NCBI GenBank assembly: GCA_037974335.1
Contig: CM075760.1
Span: forward strand, 63,432,515-63,496,514
DNA: 64,000 nucleotides
Direction of reading: 5' to 3'
Origin: Prionace glauca
Taxonomy: Eukaryota; Chordata; Chondrichthyes; Carcharhiniformes; Carcharhinidae
Part shown: positions 10,845 through 22,299 of the stretch, piece after piece
Numbering within the stretch: position 1 is the first letter of the stretch
Layout: each line of letters starts with the position of its first letter
Program-made: the position numbers and the translations under genes
Notes under the pieces: model-generated
The model's input: only the letters and a program-made list of their open reading frames with translations
Told to the model about the DNA's origin: nothing
Databases searched by the model: none

Positions 10845-11289
10845 TAGCCTGACAGTATTGGTTCAATTTTTGCTGGTATTAACATCCCTATAAATAGCTG
10901 GAGTTTAATATTCTGGCGATGTCACTGATTTTTGGAGCTGTAATATCCCTTTTTGAAAACACCTTCTGTGATCTTTCTTCTTAATTCAAGAATCCTCAAC
11001 AAGAACCTGTTCAACATAAAATTATGAACTTTACCTCAATCCTAAACTAATCTTTGATGCAAATCAGTGTGTGAATGATTCCTGATTAACAACTCCAATT
11101 AGAAAATGCTAATTAATCCTTGCTGATAATTCTGACTGATCCCTTCACGTCCGTTATGAAAATAAATTATGAAGGATCCTAAACAAATAGTGAAATACTA
11201 TATAGGCACAGTAAAAGTTTACATGAAAACTTTAAGAATAAGCAGTGATATTGATGAAACTGGGAAGTCGCTGAGTTCAATCATTTCTG

Positions 11290-12370
11290 GCACAGCAGCA
11301 GCAATGTTGGTAAAGGTGAGACCCACAACAAAGATTGGTTTGAGATCCATTCAGCAGAGATGACACCTGTCATTGAAGCAAAAAATGAAGCCTGTCTGAT
11401 GGACAATATAAACCCAATAGCTGGAACATTGCATCAGTTGAAAGAAGTGTTGAAAATGGAGATACGCTGTTAATAAACACAGGACAACCCTACACGAGTA
11501 ATTCCAAACTGCCTGTGATAATGAATATCTCTGCTGTGTTTGATGGAGTCAAGAAAGTGATGCTACTGACATCAAATTTGGCTCCCCGAAATTGGCAGAT
11601 GGTGATGTTTTCACCGACAGAAGTCCCGCTGGTTTGAAGTTTTAAAGTTTTTTTTTGTCACAAATAGGCAAATGTTAACAGTGCAATGAAGTTACTGTGA
11701 AAATACCCAAGATGCCACATTCCGACACCTGTGCACTGAGAGAATTTCACATTGTGGGAGGAAACCGGCGCACCCGGAGGAAACCCATGCAGACACAGGG
11801 CGAACATGCAGATTCCGCACAGCCAATGATCCAAGCCGAGAATCAAACCTGGATCCCTGCGCTATGAGGCAGCAGTGCTAACCGCTGTGCCACTGAGCTG
11901 TACTGTGAGACAGATACCATGCAGTGTCTGTTTGATTCTCCTGCAGTTTCCTGTCTTGGTTGAGTTCAACAAGGAACTCTCATCATTTGAACTGGAAAAG
12001 GTCATTGGTTGCTGAGCAAGTAGAAAGGCTCCCAGCAAGGATGGAATTCCAACTGAACCGATCAAACACAAAGTCCCATCCATTGCCACATCTTCACAGC
12101 CTCCGCCTCTTTTGGAGACTGGTTCACAGGAGATATGTGACATGAAAGTTTTCACAATATACAGAAACAGCAGTGACAGAGGAGATTGCAACAATCACAG
12201 GGACATCTCCCTCCTTAACATCACTGGGAAGGCCTTCACTAGAGTCATGTTTAAAAGACTTAAGCGCATTGCCGACTGAGTGTATCCAGAATCACAGTGT
12301 GGTTTCTGTGCTGAAAGATCTGTAGTGAACATGATCTCCACACACCAGCTACAAGAGAAGTGAACAATTG
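11290..12370 (+). mobile_element. Degraded RTE-like non-LTR element
   Basis: Across broken frames I can read LEKVIG..KAPSKDGIPTE, RGDCNNHRDISLLNITGKAF and VYPESQCGFCAERSVVNMIS. These are reverse-transcriptase blocks of a LINE clade distinct from the CR1 elements elsewhere in the window. It is interrupted by an antisense SINE at 11645-11905. Positions 12371-13250 hold nothing I recognise. Confidence 0.65.
11645..11905 (-). mobile_element. tRNA-derived SINE, antisense, with caca-g-taactt tail
   Basis: On the minus strand the head (agcggttagcactgctgcctcat), core and the tail ...agtaacttcattgcac...aaaaaaac are complete. It is inserted in the RTE-like LINE. Confidence 0.85.
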
Positions 12371-13249
12371 CTATTGAATCTAAAATGCTGCCAGTTCCTC
12401 TATCGAGAAAAGTGAAATGTTCTAATTACTGAATGAAAGTAAACCTGAAAGTGAATCACAATTGTACAATTGGAAAAGGTGTGAAAATGTTTGGTTCCCT
12501 GGAAATCAACTTCAGCCGTGAGAGGGTCCACCCTCTTTAACTCTATTGTCTAAGAAGGTTGAAGAGGTACCTTTTTTCAGTTTATTTTTTTCCTGAGTTG
12601 TAACAGTTATTTGGAAAGACACTTGAACAAAGACAAAAAAAAAACTTTTGGGGCCAAATAAGATCGAAATGTGATAGGTTCATTTTTGATCTGAAAATCA
12701 ATTTGACACGAATGTGCACACTTGTGAGCCCTTGCTTCACCCTTTTACAATTAGGCAGCACGGTGACAATTCAATCCAAAGATTCTGTTCTTGAAGATTT
12801 TATTTCATCCCATTTGTTGTCATTTAAAACAGAGTCCCTGAGAACAGGAGATACTGAGCGTTACCCTCCGCAAACTGAAACAACTGTCTGAACATCTGTC
12901 TCTGATCTCAATTACACCATTATGTGAGAGTCTAACTGGACAGTAAAGTTTCCGCAGTCTTCTGAAACAGAGAGAATGGGAAGCCCCATTTAGAATCAAA
13001 GGTGGAAAAAATTCACACCAGTGATTGGGAATTGGAATAATTCACTCTGGGATTAGTTGAATGGAACAAACAAACTGGATATCCGCGTACATTCTAGTGG
13101 AAGTTAGGAAAGTGAAGATGAGACAAGTAATTAATTGATAGTTTTCTCTTGGAGATGTTTGTATTCTTGCTTGTGAACGTAAAAACAAAACTGAATCTGA
13201 TAGTCTGGCTACTACCTGAAGGAAGAAACTATTGGAACCACTCTACTGT

Positions 13250-13440
13250 AAATGGAGTTTTTTTCCTGCTATGTTCAAAATCCAATAATATTCAGGTTAT
13301 GATAAACTAACAACTCTGTCAGATTTTGATGTGATGCTTGGATGGAATTCCCAACTGCAATACACCTCTCTCAATTCCCTGTGAAGTTTATTTAAAACAG
13401 AAAAAAGAGAGTGAGCGAGAACCCATGAGAGAGATAAGCA
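13250..13440 (-). pseudogene. 5' exon remnant of a zinc-finger gene
   Basis: The minus-strand text repeats the acceptor (tttaaataaacttcacag, exon start 13378) and leader of the genes at 3.4 and 16.8 kb, down to the former start-codon region near 13280. No fingers follow on its left, so this copy has lost its coding exon. Confidence 0.65.
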
Positions 13441-13624
13441 AACATCTTCACATAGAGACCACCTTAATATAGAGACCACCTGAAAATTTGAGTGGACTGT
13501 CTTAGACAGCACTTGGACCCATTATTTTGGGATACCAGTGTGTATGTGCAGATGTTTCTTGGACCAGGGGACGCAGATTCAAGATAAGTGGCTGTAGGGG
13601 TAGAGGGGACATGAGAAAAATCTT

Positions 13625-13915
13625 CTCACAGTTCAGGCATTTAAAAGGTTTCTTATCAGTGTGAACTCGCTGATGTTTCAGTAGGTGGGATGACTGAGTG
13701 AATCCCTTCCCACACAGCAGGTAAATGGTTTCTCCCCAGTGTGGATTCGCTGGTGTTTCAGCAGATCAGATAACTGAATGAATCCATTCCCACAATTGGA
13801 GCAGGTAAATGATCTTCCTCCAGTGTGAACTCGCTGATGTATTATCAGGTGGGATGACTGAATCCCTTCCAACACACTGAGCAGGTGAATGGCCTCTCCC
13901 CAGTGTGACCACTAT
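13625..13915 (-). pseudogene. Zinc-finger fragment, partial duplicate of the gene at 15691-16728
   Basis: It is nearly identical to 16090-16375 and encodes three to four fingers, with small deletions that break the frame (for example [10 protein letters not shown] in place of [13 protein letters not shown]). It has no start or end of its own. Confidence 0.75.
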
Positions 13916-14048
13916 TACATCATAGCGGAGCCTTAGTGATGAAAACAGTTTTGTTCCAGATGCAGCAAGTCCATTACTGATAGATCTGGAATGAAAATAG
14001 TGGGAAATAAACCATCCCAAGGTATTTCAGAGGACTTCAATAAAAAAA

Positions 14049-14358
14049 ATAGCATTAGTGGTTTGCATTGTTGCCTCACAGTACCAGGCCTTGGGTGACT
14101 ATCTGTCTGGAGTTTGCACGTTCTCCCTACGTCTGCGTAGGTTTCCTTTGGATGCTCCGGTTTCCTCCCATGTGCAGGTTAGGTAGATTGAATGTACTAA
14201 ATTGCCCCCTTAGTGCCCCAAGCCGTGCAGGTTAGATGGATTAGAAATGGTAAATGCAGGGATAGGATGCGGGAGAGGTTCTGGGTAAGATTCTGTCAGA
14301 ATGTTGGTACAGACTCGAGAAGCCAAATAGTCTTTTGTGCACTGTAGGGATTCTATGA
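14049..14358 (+). mobile_element. tRNA-derived SINE
   Basis: Head (agcattagtggtttgcattgttgcctcac), core and the gggattctatga end are present, with scattered substitutions. Confidence 0.8.
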
Positions 14359-15150
14359 GCGATAAGACTACAATATTAGGATAGATGGGAAAAACCTGAA
14401 TGGAGAGACAGATCTTGAATCAGGAGAGAGAGATGGACAGTTCTGAGAGGGAATTTCAGAGTTTTGCACCCAAACCCTGCCACCAATGGTGGAATAATTA
14501 AAATCAGGGATGCTCAAGAGGCCAGAATGAGAAGAGTGCAGATCTCTAGGGGCCAAGATAAATTGCCCTTTAGTGTCTCAAGATGTGTACATTAGAGGAA
14601 TTAGCAGAGTAAATACTTGGGGTTATGGGACAGGACTGGATGGGACTGCCTCTGTGTGTCAGGGGGATTGTGTGAGGTTACAAGGATAAAGCTTGCATGG
14701 GATTGTTAACAGTGCAAACTTGATGGGTCGAATGGCCTCCTTCTGCACTGAAGGGATGCTATGATTTCAGAGAATTGTGAAATTGGAGATTACTGAAATC
14801 AGGAAGGACAAAGTCATGGAGGAATTCGTAAATAAGGATGTGAATTTTAAAATCGAGGCATGACTTGGCTTAAAGCCCATGTAGGTCAGTAAGCAAGGCA
14901 GGAGTGGGGGAAGATGGATAAATAGGATTTGATGTGAGAAAGCAGATGGGTGGCAGAGTTTTGGATGACATCAGATTTTGATGTGGGGAGTGGAGTGAAT
15001 GTGAGAGGCTGCTCAGAAATATATTGGAATCATCAAGACTAACGGTAACAGATGAGCTGGGGTGGGGTAGAGACTGTGGAGATTGAAATATTTGGAATCA
15101 GTGATGGGATGGATATGTGGTCACAAACTCATCCTGTTATTAAATCTGAC
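14359..15150 (+). repeat. Dispersed repeat of unassigned family, interrupted by a SINE
   Basis: The text around cagagttttgca..., aattttaaaatcgaggca and gcagagttttggatgacatcag resembles an abundant shark dispersed repeat. The family is not assigned. It surrounds the SINE piece at 14559-14764. Confidence 0.45.
14559..14764 (+). mobile_element. SINE 3' half
   Basis: It runs from aaattgccctttagtgtc to ggcctccttctgcactgaaggg..ctatga. Confidence 0.7.
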
Positions 15151-15569
15151 ACAATGGCCTGAATTTTTCATCCGTTGGGTACACTCACATGGGAGTGCCT
15201 GGAAGCGGGTCCAATCAGCCCTGGAAATCGGTCTTGGAAAGTGATTTCATGCTGGCTGGCTGATTAATGGGCAGTGTGAAACATGCGCTGGGAAAGGCTC
15301 AGTGCTGCTGGGGAGGGAGGGAAGGGGATGGGAACCGAGAAAAGCAAGGGTGCTCTTGGCATTTCCAATAACTTCATTCAAGGGGACAGCTGCTGTGGAT
15401 CCTGTCTCACAGCTCGAGTCCTGTAAAAAAAATAAACTGCGATGGAGCTCCTCACACTTATTGGAAGTGAGGATGGAGGAGATGGGGAGTGGGAGAACTC
15501 TTCAAAAGGAATTAACTTCTGTTAGTGATATTCAAAAGACGCAACACACTGTGTTTAACACAAAGCTGA

Positions 15570-15575
15570 TTTATT
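15570..15575 (-). terminator. Polyadenylation signal of the zinc-finger gene at 15691-16728
   Basis: AATAAA on the minus strand, about 116 nt after the stop codon. Confidence 0.6.
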
Positions 15576-15690
15576 TGACTCTTATTCAGAATATTTACAC
15601 CTGTAAGCGGCTGGTGTTTATTAACATCAGCAGAACCAGACTCCAGTGAATGATATTCAGGTTATTAACAGCAAAACCCAATCACTATAG

Positions 15691-16728
15691 TTACTTGTGG
15701 CCTCGTTGGTGTCTCAGCAGATGGGATGACTGAGTGAATCCCCTCCCACACACAGAGCAGGAGAACGGTTTCTCCCCGGTGTGAATGCGCCGTTGTTTCA
15801 GCAGATTGGATGAATGATTGAATCCCTTCCCACACTCAGAGCAGGTGAACGGCCTCTCCCCCGTGTGAATTCTCTGGTGTACAGTGAGCTGAGATGATTT
15901 CCTGAATCCAGTCCCACAGTGAGAGCATCTGAACGGTCTCTCGTCAGTGTGAACACGTTGATGGGTCACCAGTTCCCCAGAACTTTTAAAGCACTTCCCA
16001 CAATCCAGGCATTTAAATGGTCTCTGGTCAGAGTGAACCCGCTGATGGGATGTCAGTTCCACAGAACTTTTAAAGCACTTCTCACAGTTCAGGCATTTAA
16101 AAGGTCTCTCATCAGTGTGAACTCGCTGATGTTTTAGTAGGTGAGATGACTGAGTGAATCCCTTCCCACACACATAGCAGGTAAATGGTTTCTCCCCAGT
16201 GTGGATTCGCTGGTGTTTCAGCAGATCAGATAACTGAATGAATCCATTCCCACAATCGGAGCAGGTAAATGATCTCTCCCCACTGTGAACTCGCTGATGT
16301 ATCATCAGGTGGGATGACTGAGTGAATCCCTTCCAACACACAGAGCAGGTGAATGGCCTTTCCCCAGTGTGACCACGTTGGTGTCCTAACAGATTAGATA
16401 ACTGAGTGAATCCCTTCCCACAATCAGAACATGTGAATGGTCTCTCCCCAGTGTGATCTCGCTGGTGTTTTAACAGACTGGATGACTGAGTGAAACTCTT
16501 CCCACACTGAGGGCAGGTGAATGGTCTCTCCCCGGTGTGACTGCGTCGATGAGTTTCCAGGTCAGATGGGTAACTAAATGCCTTCCCACAATCCCCACAT
16601 TTCCACAGCTTCTCCCCACTGTGACTGCGCTTGTGTCTCAACAGGCCAGATGATCGACTGAAGCCTCGTCCACACATACAACACGTGTATGGTTTCTCCT
16701 CACTGTGAACAGTGCTTTCTCTTTCCAT
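15691..16728 (-). CDS. C2H2 zinc-finger protein, 12 fingers
   Basis: This is a 345-codon single-exon frame starting [16 protein letters not shown], likely a nuclear DNA-binding factor. Twelve finger units run almost to the stop codon (RHQRGHK). Eleven are canonical; in finger 11 the first His is Gln (LLKQRRIH). Fingers 8 and 9 ([26 protein letters not shown]) are near duplicates, a sign of internal finger duplication. No KRAB, SCAN or BTB module is encoded here. A conserved leader (16729-16837) with a splice acceptor lies upstream and a polyadenylation signal at 15570 downstream. A partial duplicate sits at 13625-13915. A CR1 LINE begins about 530 bp upstream of the ATG at 17257, in what is probably the intron. 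Confidence 0.9.
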   Translation of the reverse strand: MERESTVHSEEKPYTCCMCGRGFSRSSGLLRHKRSHSGEKLWKCGDCGKAFSYPSDLETHRRSHTGERPFTCPQCGKSFTQSSSLLKHQRDHTGERPFTCSDCGKGFTQLSNLLGHQRGHTGERPFTCSVCWKGFTQSSHLMIHQRVHSGERSFTCSDCGNGFIQLSDLLKHQRIHTGEKPFTCYVCGKGFTQSSHLLKHQRVHTDERPFKCLNCEKCFKSSVELTSHQRVHSDQRPFKCLDCGKCFKSSGELVTHQRVHTDERPFRCSHCGTGFRKSSQLTVHQRIHTGERPFTCSECGKGFNHSSNLLKQRRIHTGEKPFSCSVCGRGFTQSSHLLRHQRGHK

Positions 16729-16837
16729 GTTTAAAATTCAATGATATTCAGGTTACGATAAATTATACGCCTCTGTCAGCTCCTGGTATGATGTTTGGTT
16801 TCAGTTTCCCGACTGCAAATCCACCTCTTCTAAAACC
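16729..16837 (-). other. 5' UTR and splice acceptor of the zinc-finger gene
   Basis: The acceptor ...tttaaatcaatttcacag ends at 16838, then 109 nt of leader follow. It is homologous to 3317-3417 and 13280-13378. Positions 16860-17256 have no clear feature. Confidence 0.65.
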
Positions 16838-17256
16838 CTGTGAAATTGATTTAAAACAAAAAAACAGGAGTTAGAGAGAACCCACAAAAACACAAAGGCA
16901 GCTTGTGAAATTGAGCTGAATGAACCTGGTAATTTGTCTGACACTAGGAAAAAGTGACTATGAACAGTGCTGGATTATCATAAAAACCCAACTGATTCAC
17001 TAATGTCCTTCAGGGAAGGGAACGTACCACCCTGTCTGGGTCTGGACAGTCTCAGGCCTCTACATAAGGAGAGTACAAGACAGTGGGAGAGAATGGGGGG
17101 CAATGCAAGAGGTGAGGTTGTGCAGGGGGAGGTGCTGGTGATGGCGGGAGAGGAATTTTACACATCTATAACTCAGCTGCAGCTTTGACAGAATCTCCCA
17201 AACCCTCAACTTCCACCAAGTGGAAGAACCAGGATCACAAGTGTGTATGAACATCT

Positions 17257-19264
17257 CTAAATTGGGATATTGAGGACCTGGTCAGGAGAAAGAGGGAAGC
17301 GTACACTAGATCGAGGCATTTGAGGACAGAGATAGCGTTAGAAGAATACAGAGAATGTAGGAGGGAACTTAAAAGGGGCATCAGAAAGGCAAAAAGGGGC
17401 CACGAAATGGCTTTGGCGGGTAGGATTAAGGAAAATCCTAAGGCATTTTACTCTTATATTAGAAACAAAAGGATGGTTAGAGGGAACATTGGTCCTCTCA
17501 GGGACAGAGGAGGGGAACTATGCTTGGAGCGTGGGGGAATGGGGGAGATCTTGAATGAATACTTTGCGTCGGTATTCACTCAGGAGAGGGGTCAGTCCTC
17601 TGCTGCTGTGCTTGAGAAGTTTGAGGATCCGTTGAGGGAAATAGTCATCACGAGGGAAGAGGTGTTGGGACTTTTAGACAATATAAAGACAGACAAATCT
17701 CCGGGGCCTGATGGCATCTATCCTAGGCTGCTAAGGGAGGTGAGGGATGAAATTGCTGGGCCTCTGACGCAAATCTTTGTCTCTTCTTTGGACACAGATG
17801 AGGTCCCAGAGGATTGGCGGATTGCAAATGTTGTACCGTTTAAGAAGGGTCAGAGGGATAACCCAGGGAACTATAGGCCAGTGAGCTTGACTTCAGTTAT
17901 AGGCAAGATAATGGAGAGGATCCTCAAGGATAGGATGTATGAGCATCTGGAGCGCTGCAATCTGATCAGGGATACGCAGCATGGCTTCGTTACAGGGAGG
18001 TCGTGCCTTACGAATCTATTGGAATTTTTTGAAGAGGTGACAAAAACGGTTGACGAAGGACAAGCCGTTGATGTTGTCTATATGGATTTCAGTAAGGCGT
18101 TTGACAAGGTCCCTCACGGTAGGCTGATAGAAAAGGTGAAGGCTCATGGGATACAAGGCCAGGTATGTAGATGGGTGAAGAACTGGCTTGGGAGGAGAAG
18201 ACAGCGGGTAGTAGTGGAGGGCTCCTTTTCCAATTGGAGGTCTGTCACCAGTGGGGTGCCGCAGGGCTCGGTACTAGGACCTCTACTATTTGTAGTATAT
18301 ATTAATGACTTGGAAGAGGGGGTAGGTGGTGTGATCAGCAAATTTGCTGATGACACTAAGTTGGTTGGATTGGCGGGTACTGAGGAGCAGTGCCTGGCAA
18401 TGCAACAGGACATAGATAGGCTGGTAGATTGGGCAGATAGATGGCAAATGGAATTTAATCCGGAGAAATGCGAGGTGATGCACTTTGGCCGGAATAATGT
18501 GGAAGGGAGTTATATGATAAAAGGTAGAACTATCCGGAGTATAGATACGCAGAGAGACCTGGGGGTGCAGGTACACAAGTCCCTGAAGGTGTCGGTGCAG
18601 GTGCAGAATGTGATGAGGAAAGCGTATGGCATGTTAGCCTTCATAGGAAGGGGTATAGAATATAAGAGTAGGAGTCTGATGTTGCAGTTGTATAGAACGT
18701 TGATTAGGCCTCACCTGGAGTACTGCGTCCAGTTCTGGTCGCCGTACTACCGGAAGGATGTAGAGATCCTGGAGAGAGTGCAGAGGAGATTTACCAGGAT
18801 GTTGCCTGGTATGGAAGGGCTGTCTTACGAGGAAAGATTGAACGCACTTGGGCTGTTTTCCCTTGAGAGACGTCGGCTGAGGGGGGATTTGATAGAGGTT
18901 TATAAGATTATGAAGGGGACAGATAGAGTAGATGGTGATAAGCTTTTTCCGCTATTAGAAATGGATAGAACGAGGGGTCACGGGCTTAGGGTGAGGGGGG
19001 CTAGATATAAGACTAATGTTAGAGGGCAGTTTTTCACACAAAGGGTAGTGGGGATGTGGAATGCACTGCCGAGTGAGGTGGTGGAAGCAGGCACGCTAGG
19101 GTTGTTCAAGAGTCACTTGGACAGCCACATGAGCAGTTTACATATAGGGGGATATAGCAGGCCTTATTAAGCATTGTAGGCTTGGGGTCAGTTTAGTCTC
19201 AGGGGTATAGAGTCTTTAATAATGAAATTTTTATCCACAGGCACTTACCATCTCGAGGGCATCA
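17257..19264 (+). mobile_element. CR1-clade LINE (copy A), 5' truncated, open reverse-transcriptase frame
   Basis: The element joins at about 17257 in the linker between endonuclease and reverse transcriptase (frame readable from DIEDLVRRKREAY at 17266) and stays open to the stop at 19168-19170, about 634 codons. Visible blocks are SPGPDGIYPRLLRE, NYRPVSLTSVIGK, TQHGFVTGRSCLTNLLE, DFSKAFDKVPHGRL, SGVPQGSVLGPLLF, KFADDTKLVG (the catalytic DD) and the CR1 tail EYCVQFWSPYYRKDVE...SYEERLNALGLFSLE. One leucine seems missing in NVVPFKKG (usually VPLFKKG). The endonuclease and ORF1 are absent. It is about 60-75% similar by eye to copy B at 45.5-48.7 kb, so both belong to one subfamily. Confidence 0.92.
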
Positions 19265-19557
19265 TGGCAGCACAGAGGCTATCTCTGTTACTGTGCGGAC
19301 ACATGGAGTTGGGCCTGTGTCCGTGGGAGTTTGCGCGTTCTCCCCGTGGTTGCGTGGGTTTCCTCCGGGTGCTCCGGTTTCCTCCCACATCCCAAAAATG
19401 TGCTTTTAGGCTGATTGATTGGGTAACAAATTGTCCCTATATTGGACCTCCCTGATCCTCACACATTAGGCATAGACTAGAGTCATGAATAGGTCACTGA
19501 CCATGGGACGGCGGCGCGGGCTCAGCCTGTTTCCCATGCTGTTTTGTTCTTTGTTCT
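19265..19557 (+). mobile_element. SINE-like segment directly behind LINE copy A
   Basis: It has a SINE core (gtgggagtttgcgcgttctcc, ctccggtttcctcccaca) preceded by the unusual ggacacatggagttgggcctgtgtcc and ending ctgtttcccatgctgttttgttctttgttct. The same combination follows LINE copy B at 48890-49195. Confidence 0.75.
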
Positions 19558-19559
19558 AA

Positions 19560-19652
19560 ATTCACCTTCAAGTCTCGCACATTTAGGGATTATCACAGTA
19601 ACTTCATTGCAATGTTAATATCAGCCTACTTGTGACATGAATAAACAAACTT
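19560..19652 (+). mobile_element. SINE 3' tail fragment
   Basis: The agtaacttcattgcaatgttaat...cctacttgtgacatgaataaa tail matches 4375-4480. Confidence 0.6.
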
Positions 19653-19854
19653 TTTAAAAAACGTTAAACACATTGTCCTGACTGTCTGACATCAGTACTG
19701 GATGAACAGATATTTTATATATTGGGAAGACTGAAGCCATTGGGTTCAGTCTTTGCTACAAATTTTACTCCCCAGCCACCAACTCCACCTCTCTCCCTGG
19801 TAATAGTCTGAGGCTGAACATGAATGTTCACAACCACAGTGACATATTTCACCT

Positions 19855-20140
19855 CAAGAATTAGGAGTAGGCCATTCGGTCCATTGGGTCTTTCACCTCT
19901 GTCAATGTTTCAAGTCTGGATGACAACATTCCACTCACTTTCTTTATAATCTGCTGTACCTGCCTGCTACTTTTCTGTGACTGGTGAATGAGGACACCCA
20001 GATCCTTCTACACTGGAGCATCCCGAAATCTCTCCCCATTTAGATAATAAATCACCTTCCCAACACTCCAGCCCAGGCAACATGTTGGTGACTCTCCTCT
20101 GCACTCTTTCTAGTACAATCACATCCTTCTCAGTGTTATG
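19855..20140 (-). mobile_element. Degraded non-LTR repeat, antisense
   Basis: Text such as acccagatccttctacactggagc and ctctcctctgcactctttc is the reverse of a common shark LINE tail. Confidence 0.5.
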
Positions 20141-20439
20141 TTCTGTCCAATTCTGTCAGTTGATGTTTCTGAGATTCACCTTGGGACGCTCTCCTACATT
20201 AAAGGTCCTACATTAAAGATCTAAATGAAAGTTAGTTTTAAATCACATTGTAACAGACTGGGGAAATCAGGATTAAAATAATATCTCGGTAAATGGAGTT
20301 TGGACACAGACCAGCTGTGACCGCAGTCAGTAAGAGAACAGGCTCAAGGGGGATAAATGATTTCCTCCTGTTCCCAATAAACTTGGGCTCAAACACCAGC
20401 TGAAGAAAGGAAAGTGATAGGAGAACTGGGGGGGAAAGA

Positions 20440-20975
20440 CATTTCACTAGAAACCAGCAGTGGAGCAGAGTTAGAGAGTGGGAGAGGCCTGGGGGGGGGG
20501 GGGGGGGGGGTCGCAGGGGGGAGCAACACAGGAAATGGAGTAACTCATTCAGCCTTTTGAGTCTGTTCTGTCATTCAGTTAGACTCTGGCTGACCTGGCA
20601 TCTTTCTGAACTTGAAGAACAAATACCTGAACAGTTAACTCCAGCTGGTTATAGGGTTATTAACAGCACAAACACACCACAGCTGAATGAAACACCAGCT
20701 GATAAATGGAAAGCCTGTTCCTGTGCTGTACTTTTCTTTGTTCTTAACTGGAGAGAAGACACTTCACCAGGAACCAGCGATGGAGCAGAGTTAAACAGTA
20801 GGAGAGCCCTGTGGAGAGACTATTCAGGAAATGGAATAGGTTATTCAGCCCTTCAAGTCTGCCGTGTTATTCAATTAGACCCTGGTCAATCCATTAGTCT
20901 ATCTGAACTTGAACAAATACCTGATTGTTAACTCAAGCTGGTTACAGCAGTTACTAAAAGCAGCAGAAACACAAA
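20440..20975. repeat. Imperfect direct duplication, period about 325 bp
   Basis: 20440-20690 and 20760-20970 share blocks such as accagc.atggagcagagtta, ggaaatgga.ta..ttattcagcc and caaatacctga, separated by a short SINE tail (20700-20735). A run of 20 G lies at 20491-20510. Confidence 0.6.
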
Positions 20976-21026
20976 AGAGTGAAAATAAAAATTATTTTCT
21001 GGTCAGTGCAGGATGTGATTACCTGT

Positions 21027-21470
21027 TCAATAACTGGAGAATCTGCCTCCAGAAGACTTGTGGACTCGCTGGTGTCTCATTAGGTTTTGTGACTGAGTGA
21101 ATCTGTTCCCACATATAGAGCAGGTGAATGGCTTCTCCCCGGTGTGAACTCGCTGGTGCATCAGGAGATCAGATGAGTTTGTGAATCCCTTCCCACACAC
21201 AGAGCAGGTGAAAGGCCTTTCCCCAGTCTGAGCACCCTTGTGTTTCAGCAGGTGAGATGAATTGCTGAATCCCTTCATACACACAGAGCAGGTGAATGGC
21301 CGCTCCCCAGTGTGAAGTCGCTGATGAGTGCAAAGGTTGAACATTCGACTAAAACTCTTCCCACAAGCGGTGCAGATGAACAGAGTCTTCCCAGTGTGAC
21401 TGCGCTGATGTGCTTCCAGCTAGGATGGAGAACTGAATTCTTTCCCACAGTCCCCACATTTCCATGGGTT
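21027..21470 (-). pseudogene. C2H2 zinc-finger gene, 5 fingers, with one premature stop
   Basis: The minus-strand frame reads an expected start region ([17 protein letters not shown]) in which the usual ATG is ATA. A TAG at 21420-21422 interrupts finger 1, then an uninterrupted frame runs through [14 protein letters not shown] and three more fingers to a stop at 21027. Finger 3 ends in Gln instead of His (HKGAQ). The frame after the stop is intact for 105 codons from an internal ATG at 21344, so decay is recent or a short product may still be made. Its likely promoter (24.5-24.7 kb) is now separated from it by LINE copy C. Confidence 0.75.
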
Positions 21471-22299
21471 CTCTATGGTGCAGATGTCCTTGTGTCTCTC
21501 CAGGTTGAATCAGTTAATGTGTGTATATTTCAAATATCCTGTAAAAGGAGTTTAGAAACATCATCATTGTCAGACAGAACCAAAATTCAGAAGACATTTC
21601 TACTTTTTGTGGAACAGTAAAGCAGTAAATCCTCATCCTGCACACTTTCCCTCCTCCCTGTCCTGCAACCAACTCCCTCACTGGCCAACCATCTCATATT
21701 TCAATGGACTGTCACGTGTTCGAGTCCAGTGTCCCAAGCTGCATGGCATATGGGTGCTGTATGGCATATGGGTGTAAGATGGATCTGTGCAGCACCCTCT
21801 TCCAACTGTTCTGGCTGCCAACCAGCCACTGCCCACCCACACATTTCCAGTAGCACCGCACATAATACTGCTCACCTGTTCCAACAGACACATGAAGGAT
21901 GTCCTTTCATTTTCTTTGAGCGAGTTGCTCTGCTTGGCAAACTCAGTATGAAATATCTTCACAGATCTTTTTTCCCACCCTCTGTTCTGCCTGGGTTCAG
22001 TTCTCTTTTGTAAAGAGTGAAAATAAAAACCAATCAATTATTTTCTCTCCTGGTCACTGCAGAGAGTTTCTTATTGGGGATGTTGGGTCCTCCAGCGGGT
22101 GTTTGTGAATCCTCCCAGGGTTTCCTTCCTTCCCAGAGATCAGAGTCCTCACTGATTTGAGGCCAAAGTGCAACCTCTTATTTACTGTCCCCTCCCCCAT
22201 CCTCTGATGTGAACCATCCTCCAGTGACTGAGCCAGGATGGGGTCGTTAACCTGGGCCTGTTCCCGGGAGGGAGAAGCCCCGCAGCTGCAAAGCTCCGC

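Noticed and set aside
15919-16137. Plus-strand frame opposite the zinc-finger gene
   Set aside because: It is the antisense shadow of the finger repeats.
20491-20510. Run of 20 G as a G-quadruplex element
   Set aside because: An isolated homopolymer inside a duplicated segment is equally likely to be polymerase slippage or a sequencing artefact.
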